DNA of 64,000 nucleotides from Ruegeria denitrificans (GTDB lineage Bacteria > Pseudomonadota > Alphaproteobacteria > Rhodobacterales > Rhodobacteraceae). The position numbers and the translations under genes are program-made. Each line of letters starts with the position of its first letter. Positions within the stretch are counted from its first letter, which is position 1. The notes beneath the pieces are model-generated. The model saw nothing but the letters and a program-made list of their open reading frames with translations. It searched no databases and was not told where the DNA came from. Of this stretch, positions 16,244-25,686 are shown in pieces. Location: assembly GCF_001458295.1 (NCBI RefSeq), contig NZ_CYUD01000004.1:248001-312000 (forward strand), given 5' to 3'.

Positions 16244-17493
16244 CGCCAACAAATGCAGAACTTGTCCGGGTGTTTGGTCGCATCGGGTTGCTCTCATTTG
16301 GGGGCCCGGCGGCGCAAATCTCATTGATGCATCAGGAGCTGGTCGACCGGCGCCCGTGGTTGGACGAACAGGCTTATCTGCGGGCCTTGTCGCTGTGCAT
16401 GCTGTTACCTGGGCCTGAGGCCATGCAGCTGGCCACCTATGCCGGTTGGCGTTTGCGCGGCGTCACCGGTGGGTTAATCGCAGGTTCCCTGTTCGTGTTG
16501 CCCGGCGCTTTTGTCATTGCCGTTCTAGTGGGGTTTTATGCTGCGTTTGGCAATCTTCCTCTGGTCCAGGCCGGATTTCTGGGAGTGAAAGCGACGGTGA
16601 TTGTCATCGTACTTCAGGCTCTTAGAAACTTATCCCGCAAGGCGCTGACGGACACGCAACACCGGGCTATCGCGGGGCTGGGATTTTTTGCGATTTTCGC
16701 GCTGAATTTGACATTTCCCTTGATCATCTTAGCCGCGGCCATTTGGGGCTATGCTACCTTCACCGGCGAGGCTAAAACCGCAGATGTGCCCCCTGCCCCC
16801 AAGGTCAATGGGATGTTTCGAACCGCTGCAATCTGGTTGGTTTTGTGGCTGGGGCCGCTGCTGGCCTTGACCTTGTCGGGGCTAAAACTGCTAAGCGATT
16901 TGGGCTGGTTCTTTGCCCGCCTTGCCGTTGTCACGTTTGGCGGGGCCTATGCCGTGCTGGCCTATATGACTCAGACCGTAGTGGACAAATATCAATGGGT
17001 CAGCACAGATCAGATGATCGACGCGCTGGGGCTGGCCGAAACAACGCCGGGGCCGTTGATTCTGGTGACACAGTTTGTCGCCATGCTGACCGGTCAAATC
17101 AGCGGCGGTGCGCCACTTGCAATCGCCGCCGGAGCAGTCGCCCTTTGGGCCACTTTTGTTCCGTGTTTTCTTTGGATTTTCCTGGCCGCCCCCTACCTTG
17201 ATCAGCTGGCGACCCGCCCAAGATTATCTGCTGCGTTGCATGGGATCACCGCCGCTGTGGTGGGTGTGATTCTTAACCTGTCGGTGTGGTTCAGCCTTAA
17301 TGTTCTTTTTCATAATATCCCTCAACAATCATGGGGGCCGTTGAGCATTCCCTGGCCCGATCCGACCAGCCTGAACCCGACTGCTCTGATCCTGACATTG
17401 GTGGCTGCGGTATTGATTTTTAAATTAAAATTTGGAATGGCGACGACTCTGGCAATCATGGCCGTGATTGGAACAGGAATACATTTCCTTTAA
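16240..17493 (+). CDS. chrA: Chromate transporter ChrA
   Basis: CHR-family inner-membrane protein that exports chromate. 417 residues and about ten to twelve membrane helices in two homologous halves, each opening with the CHR motif: FGRIGLLSFGGPAAQISLM (about 11-29) and FARLAVVTFGGAYAVLAYM (about 225-243). Each half also has a proline-glycine motif: LLPGPEAMQLATYAGW and ETTPGPLILVTQFVAM. Full-length bidomain type. Translationally coupled to the rhodanese-ChrB gene. Confidence 0.94.
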   Translation: MTPTNAELVRVFGRIGLLSFGGPAAQISLMHQELVDRRPWLDEQAYLRALSLCMLLPGPEAMQLATYAGWRLRGVTGGLIAGSLFVLPGAFVIAVLVGFYAAFGNLPLVQAGFLGVKATVIVIVLQALRNLSRKALTDTQHRAIAGLGFFAIFALNLTFPLIILAAAIWGYATFTGEAKTADVPPAPKVNGMFRTAAIWLVLWLGPLLALTLSGLKLLSDLGWFFARLAVVTFGGAYAVLAYMTQTVVDKYQWVSTDQMIDALGLAETTPGPLILVTQFVAMLTGQISGGAPLAIAAGAVALWATFVPCFLWIFLAAPYLDQLATRPRLSAALHGITAAVVGVILNLSVWFSLNVLFHNIPQQSWGPLSIPWPDPTSLNPTALILTLVAAVLIFKLKFGMATTLAIMAVIGTGIHFL

Positions 17494-17569
17494 ACAATCC
17501 TAGCATTCCCGGTCTTTCGTTTCCGTCGAAATTCCCTATGCTGAGGGTAACCACTTTTGAGGATGACAC

Positions 17570-18028
17570 ATGTCGCAAGACATCGATTATGGGAACCTGA
17601 TGCACACCGCCATGCGCGGGCTCATCAAGTCCGTTCTAAACAGCGTTGCCGATAATGGCCTGCCGGGCACGCATCATTTCTTTATCACTTTCGATACCCG
17701 TCAGGATGGCGTGGAATTGGCCGATTGGCTGCGCGAACGGTATCCCGAAGAGATGACAATCGTCATGCAGCATTGGTTTGAAAACCTTGAGGTCGGCGAC
17801 GATGGGTTCGCCATCACGCTAAACTTTGGCGATGCGCCGGAACCGCTGTACATCCCTTATGCGGCAATCAAAACCTTCGTGGACCCTTCGGTTGAATTCG
17901 GTTTGCGGTTCGAAAGCCCCGAAGATGAGGAAGACGTCGAACCCATTGTCGAGGAATCGATTGAGGTCGAAGAAGAGCAAGACCATCAGGATGCCGAGGT
18001 TGTTTCGCTGGACAGTTTCCGCAAGTAG
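17570..18028 (+). CDS. sspB: Alpha-type SspB, ClpXP adaptor
   Basis: Delivers ssrA-tagged proteins to ClpXP. 152 residues: substrate-binding domain about 1-115 (MRGLIKSVLNSVADNGLPG, HHFFITFDT, MTIVMQHWFENLEV, LYIPYAAIKTFVDPS), then a long acidic linker (residues 118-140, rich in Glu and Asp), and a C-terminal ClpX-docking peptide VVSLDSFRK. The start has TTTTGAGGATGACAC upstream. It lies 2.8 kb from ssrA on the same strand. Convergent with the next gene, 13 bases apart. Confidence 0.94.
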   Translation: MSQDIDYGNLMHTAMRGLIKSVLNSVADNGLPGTHHFFITFDTRQDGVELADWLRERYPEEMTIVMQHWFENLEVGDDGFAITLNFGDAPEPLYIPYAAIKTFVDPSVEFGLRFESPEDEEDVEPIVEESIEVEEEQDHQDAEVVSLDSFRK

Positions 18029-18041
18029 TCAACCTGAAAAA

Positions 18042-18605
18042 TTACTGCTTTCTAAGGAATGTCTCGACCGAGCGGGACTTCTCGCCGCCGCGAAAGCGTG
18101 AAAATGACAGGTCCAGGCCACCCTCAGCCAGTGTACGATCATATTGCTGTAATTCGTAATCTCCGGTCTCGTCGATAAACAATGAAAATACAGTCAGGGT
18201 ATCGCCTTCGATCCGACCCCAGACAAAGGGTTCGCCCTGCATCGGGTCAAGCGGAACCTCGTGGCCGAAGACGTTGCGCTTCATCGCCGCAGAAAAGACA
18301 TCGGCCCGGTCGGACTGTTTAAAATCAATCGAGAATTTCTGTTCCTTGATACGGCCATCCGCCTTGTAGGTCGTAGTTGTCCAACTGATGTTAAAGCCGT
18401 TCCTCATTTCGTGAATCGACACGCTCATGTCGCGCGGGGTTTCGGTTCCGTCATCATCCACGACGTTTGCAGATCCGACATAATCGCCAACAAAGGGTGT
18501 AATATCCGCGGCTTGTGCCGGAACACTGTGCAACGCAGCCCAAAATAGGACACCCAGGGAAAAAACGATATATTTCAAGGGACAAGTCCGAACTAATGTG
18601 CCCAC
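18042..18605 (-). CDS. Secreted protein of unknown function, 187 aa
   Basis: Not recognised. Best start is GTG 18605 with GGAGG five bases upstream; the frame stays open further up but without a site. N-terminal signal peptide (KYIVFSLGVLFWAALHSVPA, cut near AQA-AD). The mature part has DITPFVGDYVGSANVVDDDG, SISWTTTTYKADG-like strands and a C-terminal GGLDLSFSRFRGG, suggesting a beta-barrel or lipocalin-like periplasmic protein. No cysteines for a lipobox at the cut site. Divergent from fumC. Confidence 0.75.
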   Translation of the reverse strand: MGTLVRTCPLKYIVFSLGVLFWAALHSVPAQAADITPFVGDYVGSANVVDDDGTETPRDMSVSIHEMRNGFNISWTTTTYKADGRIKEQKFSIDFKQSDRADVFSAAMKRNVFGHEVPLDPMQGEPFVWGRIEGDTLTVFSLFIDETGDYELQQYDRTLAEGGLDLSFSRFRGGEKSRSVETFLRKQ

Positions 18606-18800
18606 CGGAGCCTCCAATGTGGTGATCCTTTTATTGTAGCGGTCCCGCAAGCACGCACAATGCGATTCATAAGAAATTTCACCCACCCTAGCACCTATAC
18701 CTCTGGCGCCCTTGAGTTTAAGGTGCGCGCAACTGGCCGATTGCTCTGCAACTTTGTTGCGGGTAAACGGCATGCGACTGTATACACGACGGAGTGACAG

Positions 18801-20195
18801 ATGTCTCAGACCCGCACCGAATCCGACAGCTTTGGCCCGTTGGAGGTTCCTTCAGACAAGTATTGGGGTGCCCAGACGCAACGTTCGATCATGAATTTCC
18901 CCATCGGCTGGGAAAAGCAGCCTGTCGCCATCGTGCGAGCGTTGGGCGTGATCAAAAAAGCTTGTGCGATGGAAAACAAAGCCACCGGAAAGTTGGATGC
19001 AAAGATCGCAGACGCCGTCATTCAAGCCGCTGGTGAAGTGATCGAAGGCAAATTTGACGACAACTTCCCTCTGGTTGTTTGGCAGACCGGTTCAGGCACG
19101 CAATCGAACATGAACTCGAACGAGGTTATCGCCAACCGCGCAATTGAGATTCTGGGCGGTGTTATCGGTTCGAAAGAACCGGTTCATCCGAACGATCACT
19201 GCAATATGGGTCAGTCGTCGAACGACACCTTCCCCACTGCGATGCACATCGCCACTGCAATGAGCGTACGTGACGTGCTGTTACCGGGTCTTGAGAAATT
19301 CGCCTCGGCACTGGAAGCGAAAGCGAAGGAATTCGCAGGCATTATCAAAATCGGCCGAACGCATACTCAAGACGCGACGCCGCTGACACTCGAACAGGAA
19401 TTTGGCGGTTATGCGCATCAAATTCGCCAGGGTATTGCCCGCGTTCATGTGTCAATGCCCGGTATTTATGAACTGGCGCAAGGTGGTACGGCTGTCGGCA
19501 CCGGTCTAAACACTCATAATGGATGGGATGAGGCTGTCGCAAAGAACATGGCTGACATCACCGGCCTGCCTTTTATCACTGCGCCTAACAAGTTCGAGGC
19601 GCTGGCCGCCCACGACGCCATGGTGTTCCTGTCCGGCGCCTTGGCGACTATCGCAGGCTCTTGCTACAAAATCGCCAACGACATCCGCCTGTTGGGCTCG
19701 GGTCCACGCTCGGGTCTGGGTGAATTGATCTTGCCAGAAAATGAGCCCGGTTCTTCGATCATGCCGGGCAAGGTGAACCCAACGCAGGCCGAGGCGCTGA
19801 CCCAGGTGGCTGCACATGTCATGGGCAACGACGCAGCAATGAAGTTTGCTGGCTCGCAAGGCCATTTCCAGTTGAATGTGTACAACCCGATGATGTCTTA
19901 TAACCTACTGCAGTCGATCCAACTGCTGGGCGACGCCACCGATAGCTTTACCGAGCGGATGCTGCTGGGCATCAAGGCCAATGAGCCGCGCATCGACAAG
20001 CTGATGAAGGAATCTCTGATGCTGGTTACTGCTCTGGCACCAACCATCGGGTATGACAACGCCACTAAGGTCGCCAAAACCGCGCATAAAAACGGCACGA
20101 CCCTCAAGGAAGAAGCCATCGCGCTGGGCTTTGTGGATGAAGAGACCTTTGACGCGGTTGTTCGCCCCGAACACATGATCGGCCCGAAAGACTGA
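18801..20195 (+). CDS. fumC: Fumarate hydratase class II
   Basis: TCA-cycle hydration of fumarate to malate; iron-free, oxygen-stable class. 464 residues. [15 protein letters not shown] (about 97-111), [20 protein letters not shown], the [10 protein letters not shown] region and the superfamily signature [13 protein letters not shown] (about 318-330) are present. ACGGAGTGACAG precedes ATG 18801. Its stop overlaps the DUF4169 start by one base. Confidence 0.97.
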   Translation: MSQTRTESDSFGPLEVPSDKYWGAQTQRSIMNFPIGWEKQPVAIVRALGVIKKACAMENKATGKLDAKIADAVIQAAGEVIEGKFDDNFPLVVWQTGSGTQSNMNSNEVIANRAIEILGGVIGSKEPVHPNDHCNMGQSSNDTFPTAMHIATAMSVRDVLLPGLEKFASALEAKAKEFAGIIKIGRTHTQDATPLTLEQEFGGYAHQIRQGIARVHVSMPGIYELAQGGTAVGTGLNTHNGWDEAVAKNMADITGLPFITAPNKFEALAAHDAMVFLSGALATIAGSCYKIANDIRLLGSGPRSGLGELILPENEPGSSIMPGKVNPTQAEALTQVAAHVMGNDAAMKFAGSQGHFQLNVYNPMMSYNLLQSIQLLGDATDSFTERMLLGIKANEPRIDKLMKESLMLVTALAPTIGYDNATKVAKTAHKNGTTLKEEAIALGFVDEETFDAVVRPEHMIGPKD

Positions 20196-20371
20196 TGGGT
20201 AAGCCGGTCAATCTAAACCGGTACAGAAAAGATAAGGCTCGGGCCGAGAAAAAGGCCCGCGCCGACCAGAACGCTATCAAATTCGGTCGCAGCAAGGCCG
20301 AAAAGGTTGAGGTCAAATTCGATCAGGACAAACAACGCCGCGACGTGGATAATCACGAGCTGGATGAATGA
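20195..20371 (+). CDS. DUF4169 small basic protein, 58 aa
   Basis: Start ATG 20195 overlaps the fumC stop (TGATG). 58 residues, highly charged: [20 protein letters not shown], then NAIKFGRSKAEKVE and a C-terminal DNHELDE. The VNLNR-(K/R)xKAR-FGRSKAEK pattern is that of DUF4169, found behind fumC in related bacteria. Probably a helical nucleic-acid or ribosome-associated protein; role unknown. It overlaps the next gene by 4 bases. Confidence 0.85.
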   Translation: MGKPVNLNRYRKDKARAEKKARADQNAIKFGRSKAEKVEVKFDQDKQRRDVDNHELDE

Positions 20372-20589
20372 GCGGTCGTCCTGTCAAACGCTCGCTAACC
20401 TTGAAAGGACATCGCACTTCGGTGTCGCTTGAAGATGAATTCTGGCAAGCATTTCGCGATATCGCCAAAGAAAAAGAACTGGCAATCAACGCGCTGGCAG
20501 CAGAAATTGACGTAGAACGCGATCCTGAGATTGGTCTGGCGTCGGCCATTCGGGTCTATGTTCTGAATTGGTATCGCATCCGGGATTGA
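20368..20589 (+). CDS. Ribbon-helix-helix domain protein, 73 aa
   Basis: Single RHH domain: KRSLTLKGHRTSVSLEDEFW for the strand and first helix, then DIAKEKELAINALAAEID and SAIRVYVLNWYR. Likely a DNA-binding regulator. The ATGA overlap with DUF4169 makes fumC-DUF4169-RHH a translationally coupled trio. Confidence 0.85.
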   Translation: MSGRPVKRSLTLKGHRTSVSLEDEFWQAFRDIAKEKELAINALAAEIDVERDPEIGLASAIRVYVLNWYRIRD

Positions 20590-20648
20590 CGCTTGTCAGA
20601 TCCTTTTGTTTACCTGTAACCTGACCGAGAACAAAAAGGGTACATCGC

Positions 20649-21251
20649 ATGAGTAAAACTCTAGCCGGACCAGATGGACAACCGCGTTGCGCCTGGTGTC
20701 AGGCTGCCCCAGAATTCTTTGACTATCACGATCAGGAATGGGGGTATCCGGTCGCAGACGATCAGCGATTGTTCGAAAAACTGTGCCTGGAAAGCTTTCA
20801 ATCCGGTCTCAGCTGGCGAACGATCCTCAACAAACGTGAGAATTTTCGCAAAGCCTTTAATCACTTTGACTTCAATGCAGTAGCTGCATTTACTGACGCA
20901 GATGTCGAACGCCTTCTACAGGACGAAGGCATCATACGTCACCGGGGTAAAATCGAAGCCGTCATCAACAACGCCCGCCGCGCACAGGAGCTTGTAGCAG
21001 CCGAAGGATCTTTGGCAGCTTATGTCTGGCAATACGAGGCAGGCAATCCACCCGCGCCGCAAACTGCGTCGACCTCGGCCGAGTCCATCGCCATGTCGAA
21101 GGACTTGAAAAAGCGGGGTTGGAAGTTTGTTGGGCCAACCACGGTGTTTGCTTTCATGCAGGCCATGGGATTGGTCAACGATCACGCAATCGGGTGTTCC
21201 AAGCGTGAAAAAGCGGCGCAGATGCGCCGCGAATTCACAAAACCGGAATAG
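20649..21251 (+). CDS. tag: DNA-3-methyladenine glycosylase I
   Basis: Base-excision enzyme for 3-methyladenine. 200 residues. Zinc-site ligands are visible: the CAWC cysteine near residue 17, His in FDYHDQEWG, and NDHAIGCSKR at the C-terminus. Catalytic Glu in CLESFQSGLSWRTIL. AAAAGGG lies before the ATG. Convergent with the aldolase gene (6 bases apart). Confidence 0.95.
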   Translation: MSKTLAGPDGQPRCAWCQAAPEFFDYHDQEWGYPVADDQRLFEKLCLESFQSGLSWRTILNKRENFRKAFNHFDFNAVAAFTDADVERLLQDEGIIRHRGKIEAVINNARRAQELVAAEGSLAAYVWQYEAGNPPAPQTASTSAESIAMSKDLKKRGWKFVGPTTVFAFMQAMGLVNDHAIGCSKREKAAQMRREFTKPE

Positions 21252-21257
21252 CGTCTC

Positions 21258-22139
21258 TTAGACCGAGGCGCGGAAGATCTTGTCAATATTGCCGCCCAGT
21301 GCTGCGTTGAACTCGGCCTCCGACTGCTGCTTGGACAGACCTTCGGTCAGTGCGCGCGAAAAGGATGCGATCATCTTACCGTTCTGGTTCAGTAGATCAC
21401 AGGCTTGTTCGGTCGAATAGCCACCCGACAGCGCCACGACGCGGACAACGCGCGGATGATCGGCCAGTTCGTCGAACAGGTTCGCTTTGTTTGGAATGGT
21501 TAGCTTCAGCATGATGTCCTGCCCCTCGTCCAATTGGTCGAGGTTTTTCAGGATTTCGGCTTTCAGAATATCCTCGGCCTCGGCTTTGGTGGAGGAGTTG
21601 ATGTTCACTTCGGGTTCAACAATCGGAACCATACCCGCAGCAACCACCTCACGGGCAACGTCAAACTGCTGTGCAACCACAGCGGCGATACCTTCGGAGT
21701 TGGCCTCATGAATCACCGAGCGTTCTTTGGTGCCAAACACGCCATCCGCCTTGGCCAGCGTTTCCGCCAGGCCAGGGATCGGTTTCATCATCTGTACGCC
21801 GTTGGCCTGGTCTTCCAGACCCTTGTCGATCTTCAGGAAGGGCACGATACCTTTCTGCGACCACAGGTAATCGGCAACTTTGCGGCCGTCGATTTCCTCG
21901 CCCAGCGTGCGTTCGAACAGGATCGCACCTATCACTTTTGCCTTGGTAAAGTCGTCGGCCAGAATAATGCGCGCACGCATCTTCTGAATTTCGCCGAACA
22001 TTTCCTCGTCCGAGCTATAGTCCGAGGCCTCGACCCCATAAAGAGCCAGCGCCTTGGGCGTCGAGCCGCCGCTTTGATCCAGGGCCGCAATGAAACCCGC
22101 ACCGTTGGACATCTGCTCGCGCTGTTCTGCTTTGGACAT
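21258..22139 (-). CDS. fda: Class I fructose-bisphosphate aldolase
   Basis: Schiff-base aldolase, 293 residues from ATG 22139 (MSKAEQREQM) with GGGAAAG upstream. AALDQSGGSTPKAL near the N-terminus, active-site Lys in PFLKIDKGLEDQ, VPIVEPEVNIN and the phosphate-binding VVALSGGYSTEQAC are clear. It is of the bacterial FbaB-like short class I type rather than the class II zinc form. An AGCGCT palindrome sits 72 bases upstream (22211-22224) as in front of both gap genes. Confidence 0.94.
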   Translation of the reverse strand: MSKAEQREQMSNGAGFIAALDQSGGSTPKALALYGVEASDYSSDEEMFGEIQKMRARIILADDFTKAKVIGAILFERTLGEEIDGRKVADYLWSQKGIVPFLKIDKGLEDQANGVQMMKPIPGLAETLAKADGVFGTKERSVIHEANSEGIAAVVAQQFDVAREVVAAGMVPIVEPEVNINSSTKAEAEDILKAEILKNLDQLDEGQDIMLKLTIPNKANLFDELADHPRVVRVVALSGGYSTEQACDLLNQNGKMIASFSRALTEGLSKQQSEAEFNAALGGNIDKIFRASV

Positions 22140-22210
22140 AAGACTTTCCCGTTTAACAATGATTCCGCATTTTGCACCCGCATACAGCAAGGCGGCGGGT
22201 GATGGTAGCG

Positions 22211-22224
22211 TGTTAGCGCTCAAC
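22211..22224. promoter_or_regulatory. Candidate LacI-type operator upstream of fda
   Basis: TGTTAGCGCTCAAC: the left arm and AGCGCT centre match the perfect site before gap2 (GTTAGCGCTAAC), the right arm is degenerate. It overlaps the stop codon of the P450 gene and lies 72 bases before the fda start. Confidence 0.5.
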
Positions 22225-23562
22225 CACACGCAACCAGATTCCGTCTTTGGACCGAACCGTCAGATGCGCCACAGGCACTGGTGTTCGTCCTTCGACCAGT
22301 TCGAACCGGTAGTTTCGCAGCAGCATCGACAATAGTAAGGGCCCTTCGACCATGGCGAACCCGGCCCCTGGGCATACGCGGGGACCTGCGGAGAACGGGA
22401 TAAAAGCATGACGCTGGCAGGTTTGTCCGTTTTCGGTGAACCATCGGGTTGGATCAAAGTCATCGGGGTTATCCCAAAGGCGCTCTTGACGATGCAGGTG
22501 CCAGGGGCTGATGACGATCTGCGCGCCCTTGGGCACGTCGCGCCCCCGGAACAGCTCCGGACACGTCGCCTCACGCACCATCATCGGCACCGGAGGATAC
22601 AGGCGCAGCGCCTCGCGGAACACATTCCGGCTGAACCTCAGCTTGGACACGGTACCAAAATTTGGATCGTCCAAAATATCCGCCTCAGCGCTGAGTTTGT
22701 CCTGCCATTCGGGGTACAGCGCCATCAGGTACAACGTCCAGGCCAGTGCCGAAGCACTAGTTTCGTGACCGGCCAGGAAGAATATGGCCACCTGATCCAC
22801 CATCTCCTGCGTGTCAAAACAGCGACCGGTTTCCGGATCGGCTGTGGTCATGATCTTGGTGGCCAAATCGTCAGGCGCCTGCCCCCTTGTGATCAGATCG
22901 GCACGCTCGGCCGTCAGGCGCGAGATCAACTCCCGGATTTCCCGCGCGTTTCTGCGTGTATTGCGAGCATGAAATCGGGGCACCCAGCGCGGCACCGGAA
23001 CAAACGCCGCCAAGTTCAACAAAGGTTGTTGCCGCTGATAGGCCCGGAACTTTTCGAACACCTGTGCAGCCACTTCATGTTCAATCGGGACCGAGAACAG
23101 CGTTCTGAAAATCACATCCGCCGCCGCGTGGCTGGTAAGTTCCTCGCATTCGATCACCTGCCCCGCCTGCCCTTTCAACCGTGTAACGCAGGCTTGCGCG
23201 GCCTTGAGCATGGCCGGGAACGTGTCTTTCAATCGCCCCCCTTCAAACGCAGGATCGATGACGCGACGTTGCCGTTTCCAGGTTTCACCATTGGTCAAAA
23301 AGACCGAGTCGCCCAACAGCGGGCGCAACCCCTCGCTGATACGCCCGGATTTCGGAAAATCTTCGGGACGTTGCTTAAGGATTGTGTCCACAAGCTCGGG
23401 CTGGTTAATCATGTAGGACCGAAAGAATGGCGTTCGAAACTCGGCCATCCACGCACGGTACAGACGCTGCGGCTGAGCTGATAACAGATCCCTGCGGAAG
23501 AGTTTGAAATAGCGCCATAAAGACACTTTATCCGGTCTTGGTACTGGCTTGGGCGGCTTCAT
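22213..23562 (-). CDS. Cytochrome P450
   Basis: 449 residues, full length. I-helix oxygen-binding motif FLAGHETSASALAW (about 265-280), ExxR in FREALRLYPP, and the heme loop FSAGPRVCPGAGFA near residue 390 with the Cys ligand. No membrane anchor; a soluble bacterial class I type needing ferredoxin, though the sequence pattern (PRVCPGAGFA, HRQERLWDNPDDFDPTRW) is close to the CYP4/CYP102-like fatty-acid hydroxylases. The start overlaps the stop of the upstream hydrolase as ATGA, so both act in one transcript. Substrate unknown. Confidence 0.94.
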   Translation of the reverse strand: MKPPKPVPRPDKVSLWRYFKLFRRDLLSAQPQRLYRAWMAEFRTPFFRSYMINQPELVDTILKQRPEDFPKSGRISEGLRPLLGDSVFLTNGETWKRQRRVIDPAFEGGRLKDTFPAMLKAAQACVTRLKGQAGQVIECEELTSHAAADVIFRTLFSVPIEHEVAAQVFEKFRAYQRQQPLLNLAAFVPVPRWVPRFHARNTRRNAREIRELISRLTAERADLITRGQAPDDLATKIMTTADPETGRCFDTQEMVDQVAIFFLAGHETSASALAWTLYLMALYPEWQDKLSAEADILDDPNFGTVSKLRFSRNVFREALRLYPPVPMMVREATCPELFRGRDVPKGAQIVISPWHLHRQERLWDNPDDFDPTRWFTENGQTCQRHAFIPFSAGPRVCPGAGFAMVEGPLLLSMLLRNYRFELVEGRTPVPVAHLTVRSKDGIWLRVVER

Positions 23563-24773
23563 GGATGAACCGCAGTGTATTTGGAAACCGCTTGCTCGAT
23601 GCGTGATTTGGATGGCTCGCGCCCTTCGAACCTTTGCGCAAGGGTCATTGGACCCGCTGTAATACGAAAATAGTCATAGTTTCCAGGACGATCAAACGCG
23701 CAGAGATATTGAAAATGAAGCCGAAAGAACCGCCAACGCAGCTCTTTCCAGCGTTCCTGTGACAAAGTCTGCGTGAAGGCCGCAGACAGCACCACCGGCC
23801 AGCGTTTTTGTTCTGTCGCAACACCACTGACGGCCACCGGATCACACAGCGCAAAGGCGCAACCATCACCCGGTGCGGACACGTCAATCCACGTAAGATC
23901 GCTCTGGGTGGACAAAAACTGCAGGTCGGCGCGCAAATCCGTGGCATCCGGCAGGAATGAGACCATGGGCACCACCTGCCCTAAGCTCAGAAAGGACAGG
24001 TTCGGGCCGTCACCGGGCACCTGTTGCGTCCGAACCAGATCTGCCAAAACAGTAACCCCCAAATGCACGCCTGAGGAATGGCCAACGACAAGAACTTCAT
24101 CCACATCTGTTTCAAGCGCCCGCCGAATATGCTTGGTGAATTCGACCAGACGAGCTCCAAGCTCGGGTGGGACAGCGCCATTCATTGCGGCCGAATAGGA
24201 GTAATCGTGCATCAGGTAATACGCAAACAAGCGGTTGTCGATTTTGCGAAACCAATGCAACAACGCATAGGCGACCAAGATTGCCAGGACCAAAGCTGGC
24301 CATCCGACAAAGGGCCATAGCAGAACGGCTACAATCCACATCACGACTAGCGACAAGATTAGTTGCGCTATCAGCATTCCTACAGGATAAAGCGCTGCGA
24401 TCACTGGTCCTTTGCGCAGACGCATCAGACGACCCAAAGCCCCCGACCCGATGTAAATCCAGGCCGTCCGCAAAAGCTGCAGATAGGTCGCGGGGATCGA
24501 ATTCGACATACTGTCGCGCACGATATCCGACCAGACCAGAACCTCTATATCCGCCTCGACATCCGCGCCATCCTGCTGCGAACGGACATGCCAGCCGTAA
24601 GGTCCATCAGTCGACTTGGGCGACAAGGATATCTCATACCCTGAAATGTCCGCCTGCGCCCGGCTTTCCTTGCGATACAGCTCTCGGTACCGCCGGGGAT
24701 GAATCGGATCATAGCCGGGAATATAAAACACCCGACGCCGTCTTACCCGAGGCTGATTTATCTGACTGCTCAT
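23559..24773 (-). CDS. Membrane-anchored alpha/beta-hydrolase-like protein
   Basis: 404 residues from ATG 24773, with GAAGGTAAGG upstream. N-terminus basic, then YIPGYDPIHPRRYRELY, two adjacent membrane helices at about 130-175, and an alpha/beta-hydrolase core with nucleophile elbow VVGHSSGVHLG near residue 235 (Ser) and an Asp in TWIDVSAPGDG; a family His is not obvious. Possibly a lipase or esterase of the membrane surface. Coupled to the P450 by a 4-base overlap; together they may process a lipid-like compound. Confidence 0.75.
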   Translation of the reverse strand: MSSQINQPRVRRRRVFYIPGYDPIHPRRYRELYRKESRAQADISGYEISLSPKSTDGPYGWHVRSQQDGADVEADIEVLVWSDIVRDSMSNSIPATYLQLLRTAWIYIGSGALGRLMRLRKGPVIAALYPVGMLIAQLILSLVVMWIVAVLLWPFVGWPALVLAILVAYALLHWFRKIDNRLFAYYLMHDYSYSAAMNGAVPPELGARLVEFTKHIRRALETDVDEVLVVGHSSGVHLGVTVLADLVRTQQVPGDGPNLSFLSLGQVVPMVSFLPDATDLRADLQFLSTQSDLTWIDVSAPGDGCAFALCDPVAVSGVATEQKRWPVVLSAAFTQTLSQERWKELRWRFFRLHFQYLCAFDRPGNYDYFRITAGPMTLAQRFEGREPSKSRIEQAVSKYTAVHP

Positions 24774-24828
24774 GGCCTTACCTTCTGCGGCGCAGGTTAA
24801 CGCAGCCTTGCCGTCAAGGTAAGTCAGA

Positions 24829-25581
24829 TCATCCGAAATTTGCCAGTGCCGGAAAGGTCTCAAGCAGCCACCAGCTGAATTTTGTGAACAGCCCAGTGAT
24901 CAGCATAATGCCAACGAACAGCAGCAGACCGCCCATGACCTTTTCAATAGTGCCCATATACGGCTTGATCCGGTTCATCACTGACATGGACCGGTTAAGG
25001 AACATCGCCGCCAGCAGGAACGGAATTCCCAGACCTGCCGCGTAAACCCCAAGCAACAATGTACCTCGTGCCACCGAGGCCTCAGACGCAGCCAGCGACA
25101 GGATCGCGCCAAGCTGAGGGCCGATGCACGGCGTCCAGCCAAACGCAAAGGCCAGCCCCAGAATATAGGCACCAAAGACCGATCCACCGGAATCTCCGGT
25201 TTCGATCCGTGCTTCACGATCCAGAAACGGAATACGAAAAATATTCAGGAAGTGCAGACCAAAGACAATGACCACCGCACCCGACAACTTGGCAAACAGA
25301 ACCTGGTTCTGCAGCACAAACACTCCGAACGCAGAGGCCGTGAAACCCAGTAGCAGAAACACTGTGGATAGTCCCAGCACAAAGAACAGCGCTGACAATG
25401 TTGCCTTGCGGCGCGCCTTCGCCTCGTCCTGCATTTCGTTGATGGTCACACCGCTCATATACGCCAGATAAGGCGGCACGATAGGTAACACACAGGGCGA
25501 CAGGAAACTGATCAGCCCGCCCAGCATTGCGATGAACATGGCGGGCAGCAGGCCCGCGTCTATGATGTCAATTCCAAACAT
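24829..25581 (-). CDS. ccdA: CcdA/DsbD-type thiol-disulfide transporter
   Basis: Carries reducing power from cytoplasmic thioredoxin to the periplasm for cytochrome c maturation or other thiol repair. 250 residues with six membrane helices; the two redox cysteines are in SPCVLPIVPPY (about 29) and TPCIGPQLG (about 150). Without DsbD's extra domains. No thioredoxin-like gene sits next to it, but the ccm genes lie 12 kb away. Divergent from tusA. Confidence 0.93.
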   Translation of the reverse strand: MFGIDIIDAGLLPAMFIAMLGGLISFLSPCVLPIVPPYLAYMSGVTINEMQDEAKARRKATLSALFFVLGLSTVFLLLGFTASAFGVFVLQNQVLFAKLSGAVVIVFGLHFLNIFRIPFLDREARIETGDSGGSVFGAYILGLAFAFGWTPCIGPQLGAILSLAASEASVARGTLLLGVYAAGLGIPFLLAAMFLNRSMSVMNRIKPYMGTIEKVMGGLLLFVGIMLITGLFTKFSWWLLETFPALANFG

Positions 25582-25686
25582 AAATCAGCACATATGGTAT
25601 CAACCCCGCCACGTCACGGGGCCATTCGGTCACATCCGCGTGCTTGAACGCTGGACACTGTGTCAAAGTGGAAATATCTGCACATT

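Noticed and set aside
22408-23481. Long open frame antisense to the cytochrome P450 gene
   Set aside because: Its product is rich in Arg, His and Gln in a shadow pattern and has no ribosome site; the opposite strand codes for a full P450 with all motifs.
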